Assembly: GCA_028280945.1 (NCBI GenBank)
Contig: JANQKV010000020.1
Coordinates: forward strand, 1-64,000
Origin: Opitutaceae bacterium
Lineage (GTDB): Bacteria; Verrucomicrobiota; Verrucomicrobiia; Opitutales; Opitutaceae
Length of the DNA stretch: 64,000 nucleotides
Direction: 5' to 3'
The position numbers and the translations under genes were made by a program. Of the stretch, positions 36,822 through 46,685 are shown piece by piece (the first letter of the stretch is position 1; each line of letters begins with the position of its first letter). A model generated the notes under the pieces. It saw only the letters and a list, made by a program, of their open reading frames with translations. It was not told where the DNA came from and made no database searches.

Positions 36822-36850
36822 GTTGTGGGGAAAGCGCGGAATCAACGGGG

Positions 36851-37768
36851 TTATCCCCAGCCCTGGTGGCGTGGTTTTTCTCCCGCGAGAGTGCGCTTGC
36901 GAGCTTGATACTCCGGGCTTTTCCGGAGTGCGTCGCGGACTCTCTCCTCGGTCCAGCCATGCGAAATCATGCGACTCGAGTAGAAGCGGAAACCGGCAGG
37001 ATCGGGATCGCGTCCCAACACATCCTTGTAGGCAGCCTTGACCAACCGGGGAACCACCACGTTGCGATACTCCGGACTCCGACGCAGCTCGCGACGAAGT
37101 TGAGATTCATTCCAACCGCGGCGCTCGAGCACCCTGACGTAGTTGGCAAGTCCGCCGGGATCCGGCGCCCGGTGCAATGTGCTGTGGTAAGCGCGCTGCA
37201 CGATCCCGACCAAGCGAGGGTCCAGATACTGCTTCGTGATCCGATTGTCGTTGGCCAAGGAGCGGTGGTCATTCGGGTCGAATGGTGAGTGGTGCTTGTG
37301 CCCCGAGAAAACGAAGGGTGAGTCGTGACCTCCCGAATCATCATGAGCTGGCCCGGGATGGTTTCGGCATGGGCAAGGACGCACTAGAATACTCGATACG
37401 GCGTTATCCCAGTCGCCGAAATGCTCCATCCGGATTTCGTCGAGATCATATGTGGTGTGGTGAAGCACAATGGATTCGCCTCGGAAATTGCGTTGTTCAA
37501 ACAGCACAACTTCCACCGGACCGTTGATTTCGATGGACGAAATCCGGTTGTTGGAGTGGTAGCCGGAAGGAAAGCTCAGCCGGTAAAGATTTTCGAAGCG
37601 ATCACCGGATGAGAGCGGGATGCGTTCTCCGCGAAAGCCTTCTTTGGCGTAAACGACTACCTCAGCTTGAAGTGAGCAAGACGAAGTCTGCGCGGAAAGA
37701 GGCTCCACCAAAATCGCAGCAGCTGCGACGGCGACAAGCGGGAGCGAAAAGAGTGGATTCGGCTTCAT
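36851..37768 (-). CDS. Exported beta/gamma-crystallin plus DUF4214 protein
   Basis: The 305 residues have a signal peptide (LPLVAVAAAAILVEPLSAQ), then a two-motif beta/gamma-crystallin domain (about 32-140) carrying both canonical calcium sites NNRISS and DNAVSS ([ND][ND]xx[ST]S). A His/Asp-rich linker (about 145-185) follows, and then two DUF4214 repeats, each ending RRSPEY or RKSPEY after an HRAPDPGGL / GRDPDPAGF loop. DUF4214 occurs in surface and S-layer-associated proteins. A calcium-stabilised envelope or matrix role is plausible but inferred. Start ATG 37768 follows from the signal peptide. Confidence 0.85.
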   Translation of the reverse strand: MKPNPLFSLPLVAVAAAAILVEPLSAQTSSCSLQAEVVVYAKEGFRGERIPLSSGDRFENLYRLSFPSGYHSNNRISSIEINGPVEVVLFEQRNFRGESIVLHHTTYDLDEIRMEHFGDWDNAVSSILVRPCPCRNHPGPAHDDSGGHDSPFVFSGHKHHSPFDPNDHRSLANDNRITKQYLDPRLVGIVQRAYHSTLHRAPDPGGLANYVRVLERRGWNESQLRRELRRSPEYRNVVVPRLVKAAYKDVLGRDPDPAGFRFYSSRMISHGWTEERVRDALRKSPEYQARKRTLAGEKPRHQGWG

Positions 37769-37812
37769 GGGCGTTGTGACGAAACGCCCGCACTGATTAT
37801 TCAAAAAAGCCG

Positions 37813-38085
37813 CTAAGGAGTGCCTCCACCGATTGTCGCAGGTGCCCGTGTCGCGTTTTGCAAATCATTGAGTTGCTGAGCGGAAATGGAACTCACCGGT
37901 GCGGTTGAGCCGCTGTTTTCTTCACCCAAATACACCTTTTTGCGGACTCGGCTTCCGGGCACCTCAACCCAGCGATAAGGCCGTTCATACTCCGGCTCTT
38001 TCGCCTTCTCTTTGGTGGCACACCCGCTCGTGGCAGGAACAAGCAAGATTAGGAGGACGAGGGGAAGTATGAGTGCTTTTTTCAT
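37813..38085 (-). CDS. Small lipoprotein
   Basis: 90 residues. The N-terminus KKALILPLVLLILLVPATSGC is a lipoprotein signal with lipobox ATSGC, so Cys22 should be lipidated. The remainder is short and polar with a YRWVEVPGSRVRKKVY stretch and no recognised domain. It lies between hpt and the crystallin gene on the same strand, with gaps of about 45 bases each side. Confidence 0.8.
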   Translation of the reverse strand: MKKALILPLVLLILLVPATSGCATKEKAKEPEYERPYRWVEVPGSRVRKKVYLGEENSGSTAPVSSISAQQLNDLQNATRAPATIGGGTP

Positions 38086-38133
38086 CGGTGATTTGGTCGG
38101 TGGGTGCAGAAAACAGGACCCGCAGGCGGGGAG

Positions 38134-38712
38134 CTACGCCCACTCTGGGGGGTTTTGCAAATCGGGTTTCAAGACTCCGATGCAAGGCAGGTTTCGGTAG
38201 CGCTCGGCAAAATCCAATCCGTAACCAACCACAAACTTATCGGGGATCTCGAATCCGACGAATTCTGCGCTGAAAGGCACTTCACGACGGCCTTTTTTGT
38301 CCAACAGCACGCAGGTCTTGAGGCTGGCGGGCTTCAGTTTGGCGATGGTTTTGGTCACCATGGCCAGCGTCTTGCCTGTATCGAGAATATCGTCGATGAG
38401 CAGCACGTGCCGGTTGGTCACGTCCAGAGTGAGGCTGTGAACCAGCTGAGGTTTGCCGATCGACTTGGTTTCGTTGCGGTAACTGGAGATCCGGATGCAA
38501 TCCAGCCGCACGGGGTTGGGGATGAAGCGCAGGAGATCGGCGGTGAACAGAATCGCTCCATTGATGATTGAGACCACGGTGATTTCCTCCTCTCCGTAGG
38601 TGGTCCCAATCTCCTGGCCCAGGCGTTTCACCCGACGCCTGATGGCGGTCTCGGATACAAGGATGGTTTCAAGGTCGGTGTGGGAGGGATGCAACTGCAA
38701 CGTGGACGGCAT
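38134..38712 (-). CDS. hpt: Hypoxanthine phosphoribosyltransferase
   Basis: A purine-salvage enzyme joining hypoxanthine or guanine to PRPP. The 192 residues carry the PRPP-binding motif [15 protein letters not shown] at about 108-122, [15 protein letters not shown], and the C-terminal [27 protein letters not shown] block of the family. ATG 38712 is used; the frame is open far upstream but that part lies opposite the divergent ABC gene. Confidence 0.93.
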   Translation of the reverse strand: MPSTLQLHPSHTDLETILVSETAIRRRVKRLGQEIGTTYGEEEITVVSIINGAILFTADLLRFIPNPVRLDCIRISSYRNETKSIGKPQLVHSLTLDVTNRHVLLIDDILDTGKTLAMVTKTIAKLKPASLKTCVLLDKKGRREVPFSAEFVGFEIPDKFVVGYGLDFAERYRNLPCIGVLKPDLQNPPEWA

Positions 38713-38835
38713 TGCTTCCCATGCAGCAGGATTGGTGCTCGCGGGGCAAGAATGGAGGAGGGTTTGTTGCGAGGATGTTGACTTGAACTCCGTGCGGTGG
38801 CGAGTTGATGGGAAGACCACTCCAGCCCTGCGCGC

Positions 38836-39912
38836 ATGATCTCCATCCAAGTTGACCAACTGACCAAGCGGTTTGGCGCCACGGTAGCGCTGCATCAGCT
38901 CGACCTGCAGATAAATCCGGGAGAACTGTTTTTCCTGTTGGGGCCCAGTGGCTGTGGAAAGACCACCCTGCTGCGGAGCCTGGCGGGCTTCTACATCCCC
39001 GAGGAGGGCAGGATTCGGTTTGGCGACGAGGACGTCACCCGGCTTGAACCCCATAAGCGGAACACGGGCATGATGTTTCAGAGTTATGCGCTTTGGCCCC
39101 ACATGACCGTTGCGCAGAACGTGGCATTCGGCTTGGAGGAACGAAAGGTTTCCAAAGATGAAATCAAGCGGCGCGTCGCCGAAGCCCTGGATTCCGTGCG
39201 AATGGGGGCTTATGCCGAGCGCTCACCCAACCAGCTCTCCGGCGGGCAGCAACAACGCGTGGCTCTGGCCCGGGCTCTGGTGATTCGTCCTCGGTGCCTG
39301 TTGCTGGATGAGCCCCTCTCAAATTTGGACGCAAAACTTCGTTTGGAGATGCGCACGGAGATTCGTCGGGTCTGCAAAGATTTCCAACTGACCACCGTAT
39401 ACGTTACCCACGACCAAAAGGAGGCGCTCTCCATTGCCGACCGCATGGCAATCCTGGAAGACGGCCATATCCTGCAAGTCGGGACTCCGGCTGAGGTCTA
39501 TCGGCGACCGCACCGGCGCACGGTGGCACACTTCATTGGTGAAACTGATTTTATCCCGGGCAAAATCCGCTCTCAATCGGGCGAGATGGCGGAGATTGAT
39601 ACTGCGCTGGGCCGATTCCACGGCCGTCTCGGCGATCCGAGTGAAAAACCTGCGACGGGCAGCGAAGTCACCTTGTCGATACGGCCGGAGTGCTGGGTGT
39701 TGCAGGAAAACTCCGCCGACACCAACGCGGTGTCCGGAAGAATCGGTGATTCCGTCTATTTGGGTGAGTTTGCCCAGTATGCGTTTCGGGTGGGAGAGGG
39801 GGACCAGAACCTCAAGGTCTATGAGCTGAATCCCCGCCATCTTTCCTCGAGCTCCGAGGAAACGTTGTATGCGGTGGTGGATCCTCAGGACGTGGTGGTC
39901 CTCACCGCCTGA
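38836..39912 (+). CDS. ABC transporter ATP-binding protein (Fe/polyamine type)
   Basis: The 358 residues form an importer ATPase: Walker [11 protein letters not shown]-loop [14 protein letters not shown], signature LSGGQQQRV, Walker [13 protein letters not shown] and switch His in [11 protein letters not shown]-terminal TOBE domain (about 240-350) follows. It is closest to the PotA/FbpC group that powers uptake of iron(III), polyamines, sulfate or phosphonates. The binding-protein gene follows after 15 bases, but no permease gene is adjacent. Confidence 0.92.
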   Translation: MISIQVDQLTKRFGATVALHQLDLQINPGELFFLLGPSGCGKTTLLRSLAGFYIPEEGRIRFGDEDVTRLEPHKRNTGMMFQSYALWPHMTVAQNVAFGLEERKVSKDEIKRRVAEALDSVRMGAYAERSPNQLSGGQQQRVALARALVIRPRCLLLDEPLSNLDAKLRLEMRTEIRRVCKDFQLTTVYVTHDQKEALSIADRMAILEDGHILQVGTPAEVYRRPHRRTVAHFIGETDFIPGKIRSQSGEMAEIDTALGRFHGRLGDPSEKPATGSEVTLSIRPECWVLQENSADTNAVSGRIGDSVYLGEFAQYAFRVGEGDQNLKVYELNPRHLSSSSEETLYAVVDPQDVVVLTA

Positions 39913-39927
39913 AGCCGACAAACGACA

Positions 39928-41520
39928 ATGGTAAAACGGTGGGTCATTCTCGGGTCGTTGGCGCTGGTGATCGCCTTGCCGTTCATGCTGCGTCCGTCCG
40001 CGGAGTCGGTTGGCTCGGCGGATGATGTTCTGATCATCATTACCCCCCACAACGAAGCGATTCGCCACGAGTTTGGGTTGGCGTTCGCGGCGTGGTATGA
40101 GGAGCAGACGGGGCGAAGCATGGCCATCGATTGGCGAGTGATTGGGGGAACCAGCGAGATCGCCCGATTTTTGGCCGGCGAATACACGGCGTCTTTTCGA
40201 TACCACTGGCAGCGCGAGTTGAACAGGCCGTGGGATTTTCAGGTGCAAAGTGCCTTTTTGGACGGGCGTCTTCCCGATGATGCGGCCGAAACCGAACGGC
40301 AGGCCCGGGCGGCCTTTTTAGCTTCAAACGTAAGCTCTGGCATTGATCTGTTTTTTGGAGGCGGCCCCTACGATTTCATTCGCCAAGCTCGAATGGGAAC
40401 GCTGGTTCCGATGCGGGTCTTCACCGAGCATCCGCAGTGGTTCACCAAAGAAGTCATCCCCGACGGATACGCCGGCGAGACCTACTGGGATGCGGAGCAT
40501 CGCTGGGTGGGCACTGTGCTCAGTAGCTACGGAATGATTTTTAATCGCGATGTTTTGGCTTTGAGAGGAATCGACACCCCGCCTCGGCGCTGGGATGACC
40601 TTAAGAATCCCAAGCTCAAGGGATCCGTGGCCCTGACCGATCCGACCAAGAGTGGGTCGATCGCCAAGGCTTTTGAGAATGTGATCCAACAGCAGATGCA
40701 GGAGGAACTGGAGAAGGATCCTGCAGACGAAGCCCGGGCGATTCGCCAAGGGTGGGCCGAAGGGTTGAGACTCCTGCAACTTGCCGCAGCCAATGCACGT
40801 TATTTCACGGACTCGTCCCAAAAACCGCCGATCGATGTCGCGGCTGGAAACTGTGCAGTGGGAATGTGTATCGATTTCTACGGTCGGCAACAGGTCGAGG
40901 CGGTGCGCCGGCGTGGCGTGAGCGAGCGCGTGAACTATGTTTCTCCACCGGGAGGCAGTGTGAGTTCGGTCGATCCCATCGGGATTTTACGTGGTGCACC
41001 AAATCACGAAGCCGCTGAACGGTTCGTGGAATTTGTCATGTCATTGGACGGACAAAAGATCTGGAACTTCGAACCCGGAACTCCCGGAGGTCCCCGGCAT
41101 TTTGCCCTGCGGCGTCTGCCCGTGAGACGCGATTTTTATACCCGTGAGTGGGCCGACTTTCGTTCTGATCCCGACGAGGAACCCTACGCTGCGGGGGAAC
41201 AACTGATCTACCGACCGGAGTGGACCAGCTACTTGTTTCGGGAAATGTCGTTCGTGGTCCGGGTCATGGGTTTTGATGTCCACGCCGAACTGACCGCAGC
41301 GTGGAAAACGATCATCGATGCAGGCATGCCGCCCGAAGCCATGGCGGTCCTACAGGACATGAGTGCGATCGATTACGATACCGTCCGAGGCACGGTCAAA
41401 CAGGTCATCGGCTCCCGGGACAAAGCCCGCGAACTTCAATTGGCCAAAGAGTTGGGCAATCACTTCCGTCGGCAGTATGCGGAAGCAGCTCGGATCGCTC
41501 GCGAATCGTCGCTCAACTGA
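39928..41520 (+). CDS. ABC transporter solute-binding protein (family 1-like)
   Basis: The 530 residues start with a membrane-spanning or signal segment (VILGSLALVIALPFML). A class II binding-protein fold follows (IIITPHNEAIRHEF, WRVIGGTSEIARFLAGEY, GSVALTDPTKSGSIAKAF, PPGGSVSSVDPIGILRGAPNHEAAERFVEFVMS). This pattern resembles FbpA/AfuA iron(III) or 2-aminoethylphosphonate binding proteins, but it is about 190 residues longer, with extra sequence at about 85-120 and a helical tail from about 410. There is no lipobox, so it may stay anchored by its N-terminal helix. It overlaps the opposing creatininase gene by 8 bases. Confidence 0.82.
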   Translation: MVKRWVILGSLALVIALPFMLRPSAESVGSADDVLIIITPHNEAIRHEFGLAFAAWYEEQTGRSMAIDWRVIGGTSEIARFLAGEYTASFRYHWQRELNRPWDFQVQSAFLDGRLPDDAAETERQARAAFLASNVSSGIDLFFGGGPYDFIRQARMGTLVPMRVFTEHPQWFTKEVIPDGYAGETYWDAEHRWVGTVLSSYGMIFNRDVLALRGIDTPPRRWDDLKNPKLKGSVALTDPTKSGSIAKAFENVIQQQMQEELEKDPADEARAIRQGWAEGLRLLQLAAANARYFTDSSQKPPIDVAAGNCAVGMCIDFYGRQQVEAVRRRGVSERVNYVSPPGGSVSSVDPIGILRGAPNHEAAERFVEFVMSLDGQKIWNFEPGTPGGPRHFALRRLPVRRDFYTREWADFRSDPDEEPYAAGEQLIYRPEWTSYLFREMSFVVRVMGFDVHAELTAAWKTIIDAGMPPEAMAVLQDMSAIDYDTVRGTVKQVIGSRDKARELQLAKELGNHFRRQYAEAARIARESSLN

Positions 41521-43048
41521 GTGAGCGTATCGACTCCGCCACCTCATCCAAAGCTGCCTCGAACCAGCGACGTCCTTTTTCGACCGTTGCGCGAGTGGCG
41601 TCTCCCATTACCCCGTCAGGCGCGATATCGCGTGTTTTCCACGAGTAGACGGCCGGCGCGTTTTCCGGTCGCAGTTCACCAGGGTCACCGATCGATGCGG
41701 GGTAGTGGCAAATGGCCCGGTCCATCAGGACTGTATCGGCGGCAATGGCCAGCATGACCGAAGTCTCCCACTCTCCCGCATGGAACCCCCAGGTGCGTTC
41801 CTGTTCAGAGAGTTCATCGCATCCGGGAAGCCGAAGCATACCAATCCGCACCCCGAGCTCGATTTGGAGCTGTCGTGACGTGTAAACCAAGACACTGCTG
41901 TTTCCTCCATGCGTATTGAGGATCGCGAATTGGCGAAAGCCCAGTTTGTGCATCTGCCGTACCGATGTGATGATCGAACGCTGCAGCAAATCAGCCCCGA
42001 GGTCGATGGTGCCGGGAAAATCGTGATGTTCATTGCTTTTGCCGTAGTTCAGCGTGGGGGCAAAACATACCGCATCGCCCAGGCGCCGGGCCAGGCCCTC
42101 GGCCGCGCTCTCCGCGATGATGGAGTCCACTCCCACCGGAAGGTGCGGGCCGTGTTGCTCGATGGCTCCCACCGGGATGATCACAAGGGGATTCTGGCGA
42201 GCCAGGAGTTCGGTTTGACTCATGGTCAAAGCGGGCAGGTAGGTAGAGCGCCGGCCGATCGGATAGAGGACCGGATGCACCCGGGAGAGGGGGGGGCGCG
42301 TGGTCGCTGGCGCCGGGGCCGCGATTGACTCGTTCTCCAGCGGCGCTCGGTCTGCGATCTCACTCCAAAGACCAGCCAACCTCTTTCCAGCTTGTTCAAT
42401 CAGCACCTCCGCGTCGAATGGCTCGACGGGGGCCAACGGCGGATACTCCATCCAGTTGCCGGGACGAAACCCGATATCTCGTGGTGCTCCACCAGACGGG
42501 GTATTTTCAGGTTTCTGGCCGAGAATGTGTGAGGCGAGCGCCTGGACCCGACCGCGGTCAGCCGACCGGGGATGAAGGGACAGGCCCAGTCCACCCAGCT
42601 CGACCACAAAGGTCTGCAAATTCAGTTCGATCCGGATGTCCCGTGAGGCCACGTCAACGATTTCGGAGTTCCACGGGTTGGTGGACAGAAAGGCCAGTTT
42701 GCGGGCCCCGGTCTGCTTGATTCCCCGGGCGATCTGCAACAGGGTGGCCCGAAGGTCCTCGGGTTCCGGGGAAAACAGCGCGGGCCGGTAGGGGGAATGA
42801 GCGGAGCGCAGCGGAGGAAGCACCCGGAGTTTTACCTCTTGAGGCAGGTGTCCGGTGCTCTCGTTGAGCAGCACCGACGCGACAACCTCCTCGACATCCC
42901 AGCACAGGCCAACCTGATGATCGACCAGCCCGTGAACAGGTTGCACCACCAGGTCTCCGGCGACGTCAGCAAACGCGGTGGTGGAGTGGTGGGCCCAGCT
43001 GGCAGATGCTGGAAGACAGGCCAGGGAGATGGTCGGGCGGGAGGTCAT
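41513..43048 (-). CDS. Tandem creatininase-family protein with degenerate N-terminal copy
   Basis: The 511 residues hold two creatininase-like domains. The C-terminal copy (about 270-510) has the full metal motifs: PVGAIEQHGPHLPVGVDS, HHDFPGTI, LNTHGGNSSVL and FHAGEWETS. It is probably an active metal-dependent amidohydrolase. The N-terminal copy (about 1-180) keeps the fold pattern (LVVQPVHGLVDHQVGL, GARKLAFLSTNPWNSEI, VVELGGLGL) but lacks the metal-binding His/Asp residues. The family includes creatininase, MftE and FAPy deformylase; the substrate here is unknown. The gene follows the exported-protein gene with 1 base between. Confidence 0.85.
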   Translation of the reverse strand: MTSRPTISLACLPASASWAHHSTTAFADVAGDLVVQPVHGLVDHQVGLCWDVEEVVASVLLNESTGHLPQEVKLRVLPPLRSAHSPYRPALFSPEPEDLRATLLQIARGIKQTGARKLAFLSTNPWNSEIVDVASRDIRIELNLQTFVVELGGLGLSLHPRSADRGRVQALASHILGQKPENTPSGGAPRDIGFRPGNWMEYPPLAPVEPFDAEVLIEQAGKRLAGLWSEIADRAPLENESIAAPAPATTRPPLSRVHPVLYPIGRRSTYLPALTMSQTELLARQNPLVIIPVGAIEQHGPHLPVGVDSIIAESAAEGLARRLGDAVCFAPTLNYGKSNEHHDFPGTIDLGADLLQRSIITSVRQMHKLGFRQFAILNTHGGNSSVLVYTSRQLQIELGVRIGMLRLPGCDELSEQERTWGFHAGEWETSVMLAIAADTVLMDRAICHYPASIGDPGELRPENAPAVYSWKTRDIAPDGVMGDATRATVEKGRRWFEAALDEVAESIRSLS

Positions 43049-43049
43049 C

Positions 43050-43751
43050 TCAGGAGTCGACCGGGTCCTTGCCCATGTATTCGTAGTTCGAATACGTTAC
43101 CGTCATGTCGGAATCAAGCGACTTGATGAAAAATGCCCGCCCCCGAATGGTGACGGCAATGTTTTGCAGCAGGGAAGGGCGGTCGTCGGTCGGGAGCGAG
43201 TATTCGATGATGGTGCGGGCGGTTTCCACTTTGACGCCAAAGACCGGGGAGAAGGGCTCGAAGTTGGCCAATTCGACACGTTCAATCGTGCCGGTCGGCA
43301 CGTGCAGGGTGATGACCGTATCCATGTGCTCAGCGGATCGATCGTCACTGCCGCCGGGTTTGAGCTGAAAATGCCAAAGCTCCCGGTCGTCCTCGCTCGC
43401 CCGGAGTGTGGCGGTGTCCATGATCAATTGCTCCTTCACGTTGGGTGCGGTGTTTCCGCCCGTTCGCCGGGTCTGTTGCTCACGATAGCTTTCCAGGGTG
43501 CCGGCACTGGGAGGACGATCGTTTTCCATCAGCAGGCTCCACTGCAGGTGAGCCGGACGCAACGGATCGAAGGTCTCGACACGGGAAAACTCGGTTGAAC
43601 GGGAGGTTTGCGTAAACGCCCAGCCCTTGGGGCCTTCCGTCCGAAATCCCTGCAAGGCTTCCAACAGTGCTTCGGAGGGTTGCGCAACCACGCCGGGGAG
43701 CGCGACAACGCACCATAAAAGACAGGTGAAAAAACGGAGGGAGCGAACCAT
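43050..43751 (-). CDS. Exported protein of unknown function
   Basis: The 233 residues have a signal peptide (SLRFFTCLLWCVVALPGVVAQ). The mature body has alternating strands such as WAFTQTSRSTEFSRVETFDP, ELWHFQLKP, VITLHVPTGTIERVEL and ARTIIEYSLP. This pattern recalls LolA/LppX-like lipid-binding half-barrels but is not diagnostic, and I do not recognise the family. ATG 43751 is set by the signal peptide. It is the first gene of a pair with the tandem creatininase. Confidence 0.65.
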   Translation of the reverse strand: MVRSLRFFTCLLWCVVALPGVVAQPSEALLEALQGFRTEGPKGWAFTQTSRSTEFSRVETFDPLRPAHLQWSLLMENDRPPSAGTLESYREQQTRRTGGNTAPNVKEQLIMDTATLRASEDDRELWHFQLKPGGSDDRSAEHMDTVITLHVPTGTIERVELANFEPFSPVFGVKVETARTIIEYSLPTDDRPSLLQNIAVTIRGRAFFIKSLDSDMTVTYSNYEYMGKDPVDS

Positions 43752-43797
43752 GAACCTGCAAGGCAACGCGGGGGAGAGCCCGGTTTCAAGCGCGGCG

Positions 43798-46581
43798 TCA
43801 GTCGAGCACATAGATTTCAACCAGCGCGATGCCAGTGGACTGCTCGATCCCTTCAATGACCGCCGTATAGCCTCCCGGTTCGAGCGTAAGGAGCAGGGCG
43901 GAGTCCTTGGAACCGGCGGTAAAGGGAAACGCTCCCGACTCGGTAAACGCTTCTCGGATGGCATTGGCCGACGGGGACATCTGCCAATCATCGTTTTGCG
44001 CGATCGGGTTCGTTTCTCCCGATCGGAATACTTCCAGCACAGGGTCGCTTAAGTTGCCCTCCACGCCAAAATCCACCAGAGCCTCACCGGCAGCCCGGAT
44101 CAGGCAACGGCGGGGTTCTGAACCGGTTAAGACAAAGCCCCCGATGAGCACATCGGAGTCGGTGCCCACTTCTGCTCGCGTCGATAGATTGATCAGTTGC
44201 CCCGATGCCTCGCTGCCGTCCAAGTAAAGCTCCGCCAGCACGACGCGGGCGGTGGGTTCACTTGAACCAATGGGTGCAGTGATCGGGCTGTTCACCGTGG
44301 CTTTCAGGGCCGCGTCGCTGCTGCCATCGGGCAAAGGGAAGGCTCCAACCCGAGCCAGGTCCTCCACCGTGACGCCGTCGGCATCCTGCCAGTCATCATT
44401 GGCGCTGTTCCCGGCGACTGGATCCGGGGTGAGGCTGAGGGAAGGGTCGGTCATGGGGTTGACCACTCCGAAGTCGGCCAGGGTGGGACCCACTGCGCGA
44501 ATCAACACCGGAAGCTCTCCGTCGCGTACGACAAACCCGGGAATCATGCTGCCGGCTCCACTGCCGCTCAAACCACGCGCCGAGAGGTTGCTCAACCGGG
44601 TGGCGCCGCCCACCGCGATCGGATTGCCGGAAGCGATGGTTTGACCGGCGTGCACAAAGACCGGGCGATACCATGCGGCTTGGGTCGAACTGTCCGCGAT
44701 CGAGATTCCCGTTTGGGAGAATGGTAGTGCCGGAGTGAATACAACCTGCCCGGCGGCGGTCCACGTCGTGCCGTCGACCGACACTTCCCAATTGCGCGAG
44801 GTGAAGTCGCTCCGATCAGATGTTAAGGGTTCATCAAAGATTCGCGCCGTGGGATGGTCCAACATCCCGATCGCCAGGCCGCTGTCCGCCGATAACGGAT
44901 CCATGGCGTAGAGGTATTCGAGAAAGTTGGGATAGTTGTCGCCATCCGGATCTGCGTTGGGCTCGGAGGTGAAGGAGGCGCCGTTCGCATGAGCGATGGT
45001 CCATGCCTGGTAGGTGGTTGAGGGGATCGGAGCAAAGCGAGTGCCAACTGGATCAGCTTCGCCAACTCGAGTATCGACCCAGACAGCGAAGGTGGACTGA
45101 TCCGGGGACGGGGCCGCAGCCAGGCCGTAGTAGTCTCCGAGCATGAACCCCCGGGAGGTGTTTTGGGCCAACCGCACATCCGTGGTTCGATCAGACAGGC
45201 GGAAGGATTCCGACCACGTCTGGCCACCGTCGACACTGGTGGCGGCATACATGTCGACGTGGCTGCCCTCAGGCGGCGTATTCCGGGTATCCATCCACGA
45301 AACGGTCACCACCGAACCGTCACTGGACGAGGAGACCGTGGAATTGAAAACGGAGCTGCCGTCGGTGGGCGAGAAGACGATGGCCGGGGGAGACCAGGTG
45401 GAGCCGCTGTCGGTTGATCGTGCCATTTGCAACGCAGGCACGCCGCTTATGCTTGTGGTCCAAGTCACAAACAATGCCCCCGTTTCCCGGGCGACGGCTG
45501 CGGAAATCAGAAATGATCCGTCGCGGGTGTCAGGATCGTCGTAGCGCTGGGTCACTTCCCCAATCACGAGGGGATCGGTCGGCCAGGTGATCCCTCCGTC
45601 TGCCGACCGCTTAAACTCCACGCGAAAGGCCAGTGCTTGGTTGGTGAAGGTGACATAGGCGACCCCGAGGGAGCCATCAGGAAGAAAGAGGGGCTGGGTG
45701 CCTTGGTTGCTGCTGCCGGTCGGCGTGATGAAACTGGCTTCACTCCAAGTCTCGCCTTGGTCATCGCTGATGGCAGCGCGGAGATTGTTGCCCGTTTGGT
45801 TTCCGCCGGCATCGCTGGTGAAGGTCGTGAAGGTGACGGCGATACGGCCGGTCGTGGGCGTAAGATCAATGTCGTTGACCGTCATCCAGTTCTTGTCGGG
45901 GAAAACCTGGGCACTGGGAGCTGCGAAAACCAGCAGCGGGTCGGTCCAAGTCGAGCCTCCGTCGTCGGATCGGGAAACCGTGATGTCAGCCAGTCCGAAA
46001 TCCTCGGTGCGGGCATTCAGGGTGTTCAGATACATGCGACCGGGCAGATCGATCGCCGCGACGGGATCGGTCGCCCGAAAATAAGCCCCGCCATTCACCT
46101 GGGTGAGGTTTGGAATCAGCGCCCGGCGCCAGGTGTATCCATTGTCTTGGGACAAAGCATATCCGCAGGAGGCCGCCCCGCCGTCGGAGCGCCGTCCCTC
46201 CTGGAAGGTGGCGAGAATGATCTCCGGATTGGTGAAGCTGCGGAAGACATGCGGTTCGGCCTGTTGTCGGCTTGCAGCCGGGAGCTCGGCGGGGTCATCA
46301 CCCAGGCGGGTGTTGGCGGCGACCCAAGGATCAAGCCGGTCCGGAGGAGTGCCTTTGTCGGGGGACCCCGCGGGCAGGGCTTCGCGGGCTCGATCGGACT
46401 CGAAGTCTCCCCAAACGCCTTGGGCGGAGAAGTAAGCGAAGGCAGCGCTGGAGAGCATGTCCGGGTTGGCGGAGCGGAGAGCCAAGGGCAGCGAAGCCGG
46501 ATCGGTCGCGGTGCCAGTGGCAGCCTGAACTTGGGCTGAAGCGACGAGGCCGAGGCAAACAATCGAACGTAGGAAGGTCAT
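43798..46581 (-). CDS. Secreted Asp-box (sialidase-like) propeller protein with two C-terminal modules
   Basis: The 927 residues start with a signal peptide ([18 protein letters not shown]). Residues about 100-530 contain six Asp-boxes of the SxDxGxTW type ([48 protein letters not shown]), predicting a six-bladed BNR propeller. The sialidase Arg triad is not evident, so enzyme activity is uncertain. A spacer with [19 protein letters not shown] (an EF-hand-like, thrombospondin-3-type Ca motif) follows. Two copies of the module found in the protein at 13442-14404 close the protein: [13 protein letters not shown] / NDDWQD and [13 protein letters not shown] / NDDWQM, ending VEIYVLD. Confidence 0.85.
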   Translation of the reverse strand: MTFLRSIVCLGLVASAQVQAATGTATDPASLPLALRSANPDMLSSAAFAYFSAQGVWGDFESDRAREALPAGSPDKGTPPDRLDPWVAANTRLGDDPAELPAASRQQAEPHVFRSFTNPEIILATFQEGRRSDGGAASCGYALSQDNGYTWRRALIPNLTQVNGGAYFRATDPVAAIDLPGRMYLNTLNARTEDFGLADITVSRSDDGGSTWTDPLLVFAAPSAQVFPDKNWMTVNDIDLTPTTGRIAVTFTTFTSDAGGNQTGNNLRAAISDDQGETWSEASFITPTGSSNQGTQPLFLPDGSLGVAYVTFTNQALAFRVEFKRSADGGITWPTDPLVIGEVTQRYDDPDTRDGSFLISAAVARETGALFVTWTTSISGVPALQMARSTDSGSTWSPPAIVFSPTDGSSVFNSTVSSSSDGSVVTVSWMDTRNTPPEGSHVDMYAATSVDGGQTWSESFRLSDRTTDVRLAQNTSRGFMLGDYYGLAAAPSPDQSTFAVWVDTRVGEADPVGTRFAPIPSTTYQAWTIAHANGASFTSEPNADPDGDNYPNFLEYLYAMDPLSADSGLAIGMLDHPTARIFDEPLTSDRSDFTSRNWEVSVDGTTWTAAGQVVFTPALPFSQTGISIADSSTQAAWYRPVFVHAGQTIASGNPIAVGGATRLSNLSARGLSGSGAGSMIPGFVVRDGELPVLIRAVGPTLADFGVVNPMTDPSLSLTPDPVAGNSANDDWQDADGVTVEDLARVGAFPLPDGSSDAALKATVNSPITAPIGSSEPTARVVLAELYLDGSEASGQLINLSTRAEVGTDSDVLIGGFVLTGSEPRRCLIRAAGEALVDFGVEGNLSDPVLEVFRSGETNPIAQNDDWQMSPSANAIREAFTESGAFPFTAGSKDSALLLTLEPGGYTAVIEGIEQSTGIALVEIYVLD

Positions 46582-46685
46582 GAACGAAACAAGAACAATC
46601 AGCGAGGACCCGGTCGCTGGCGATGAGTTTCCAAATTATTCCCGCTGCACGGCATGATTCACCACCCTATGGACGGGTCGGCCGA

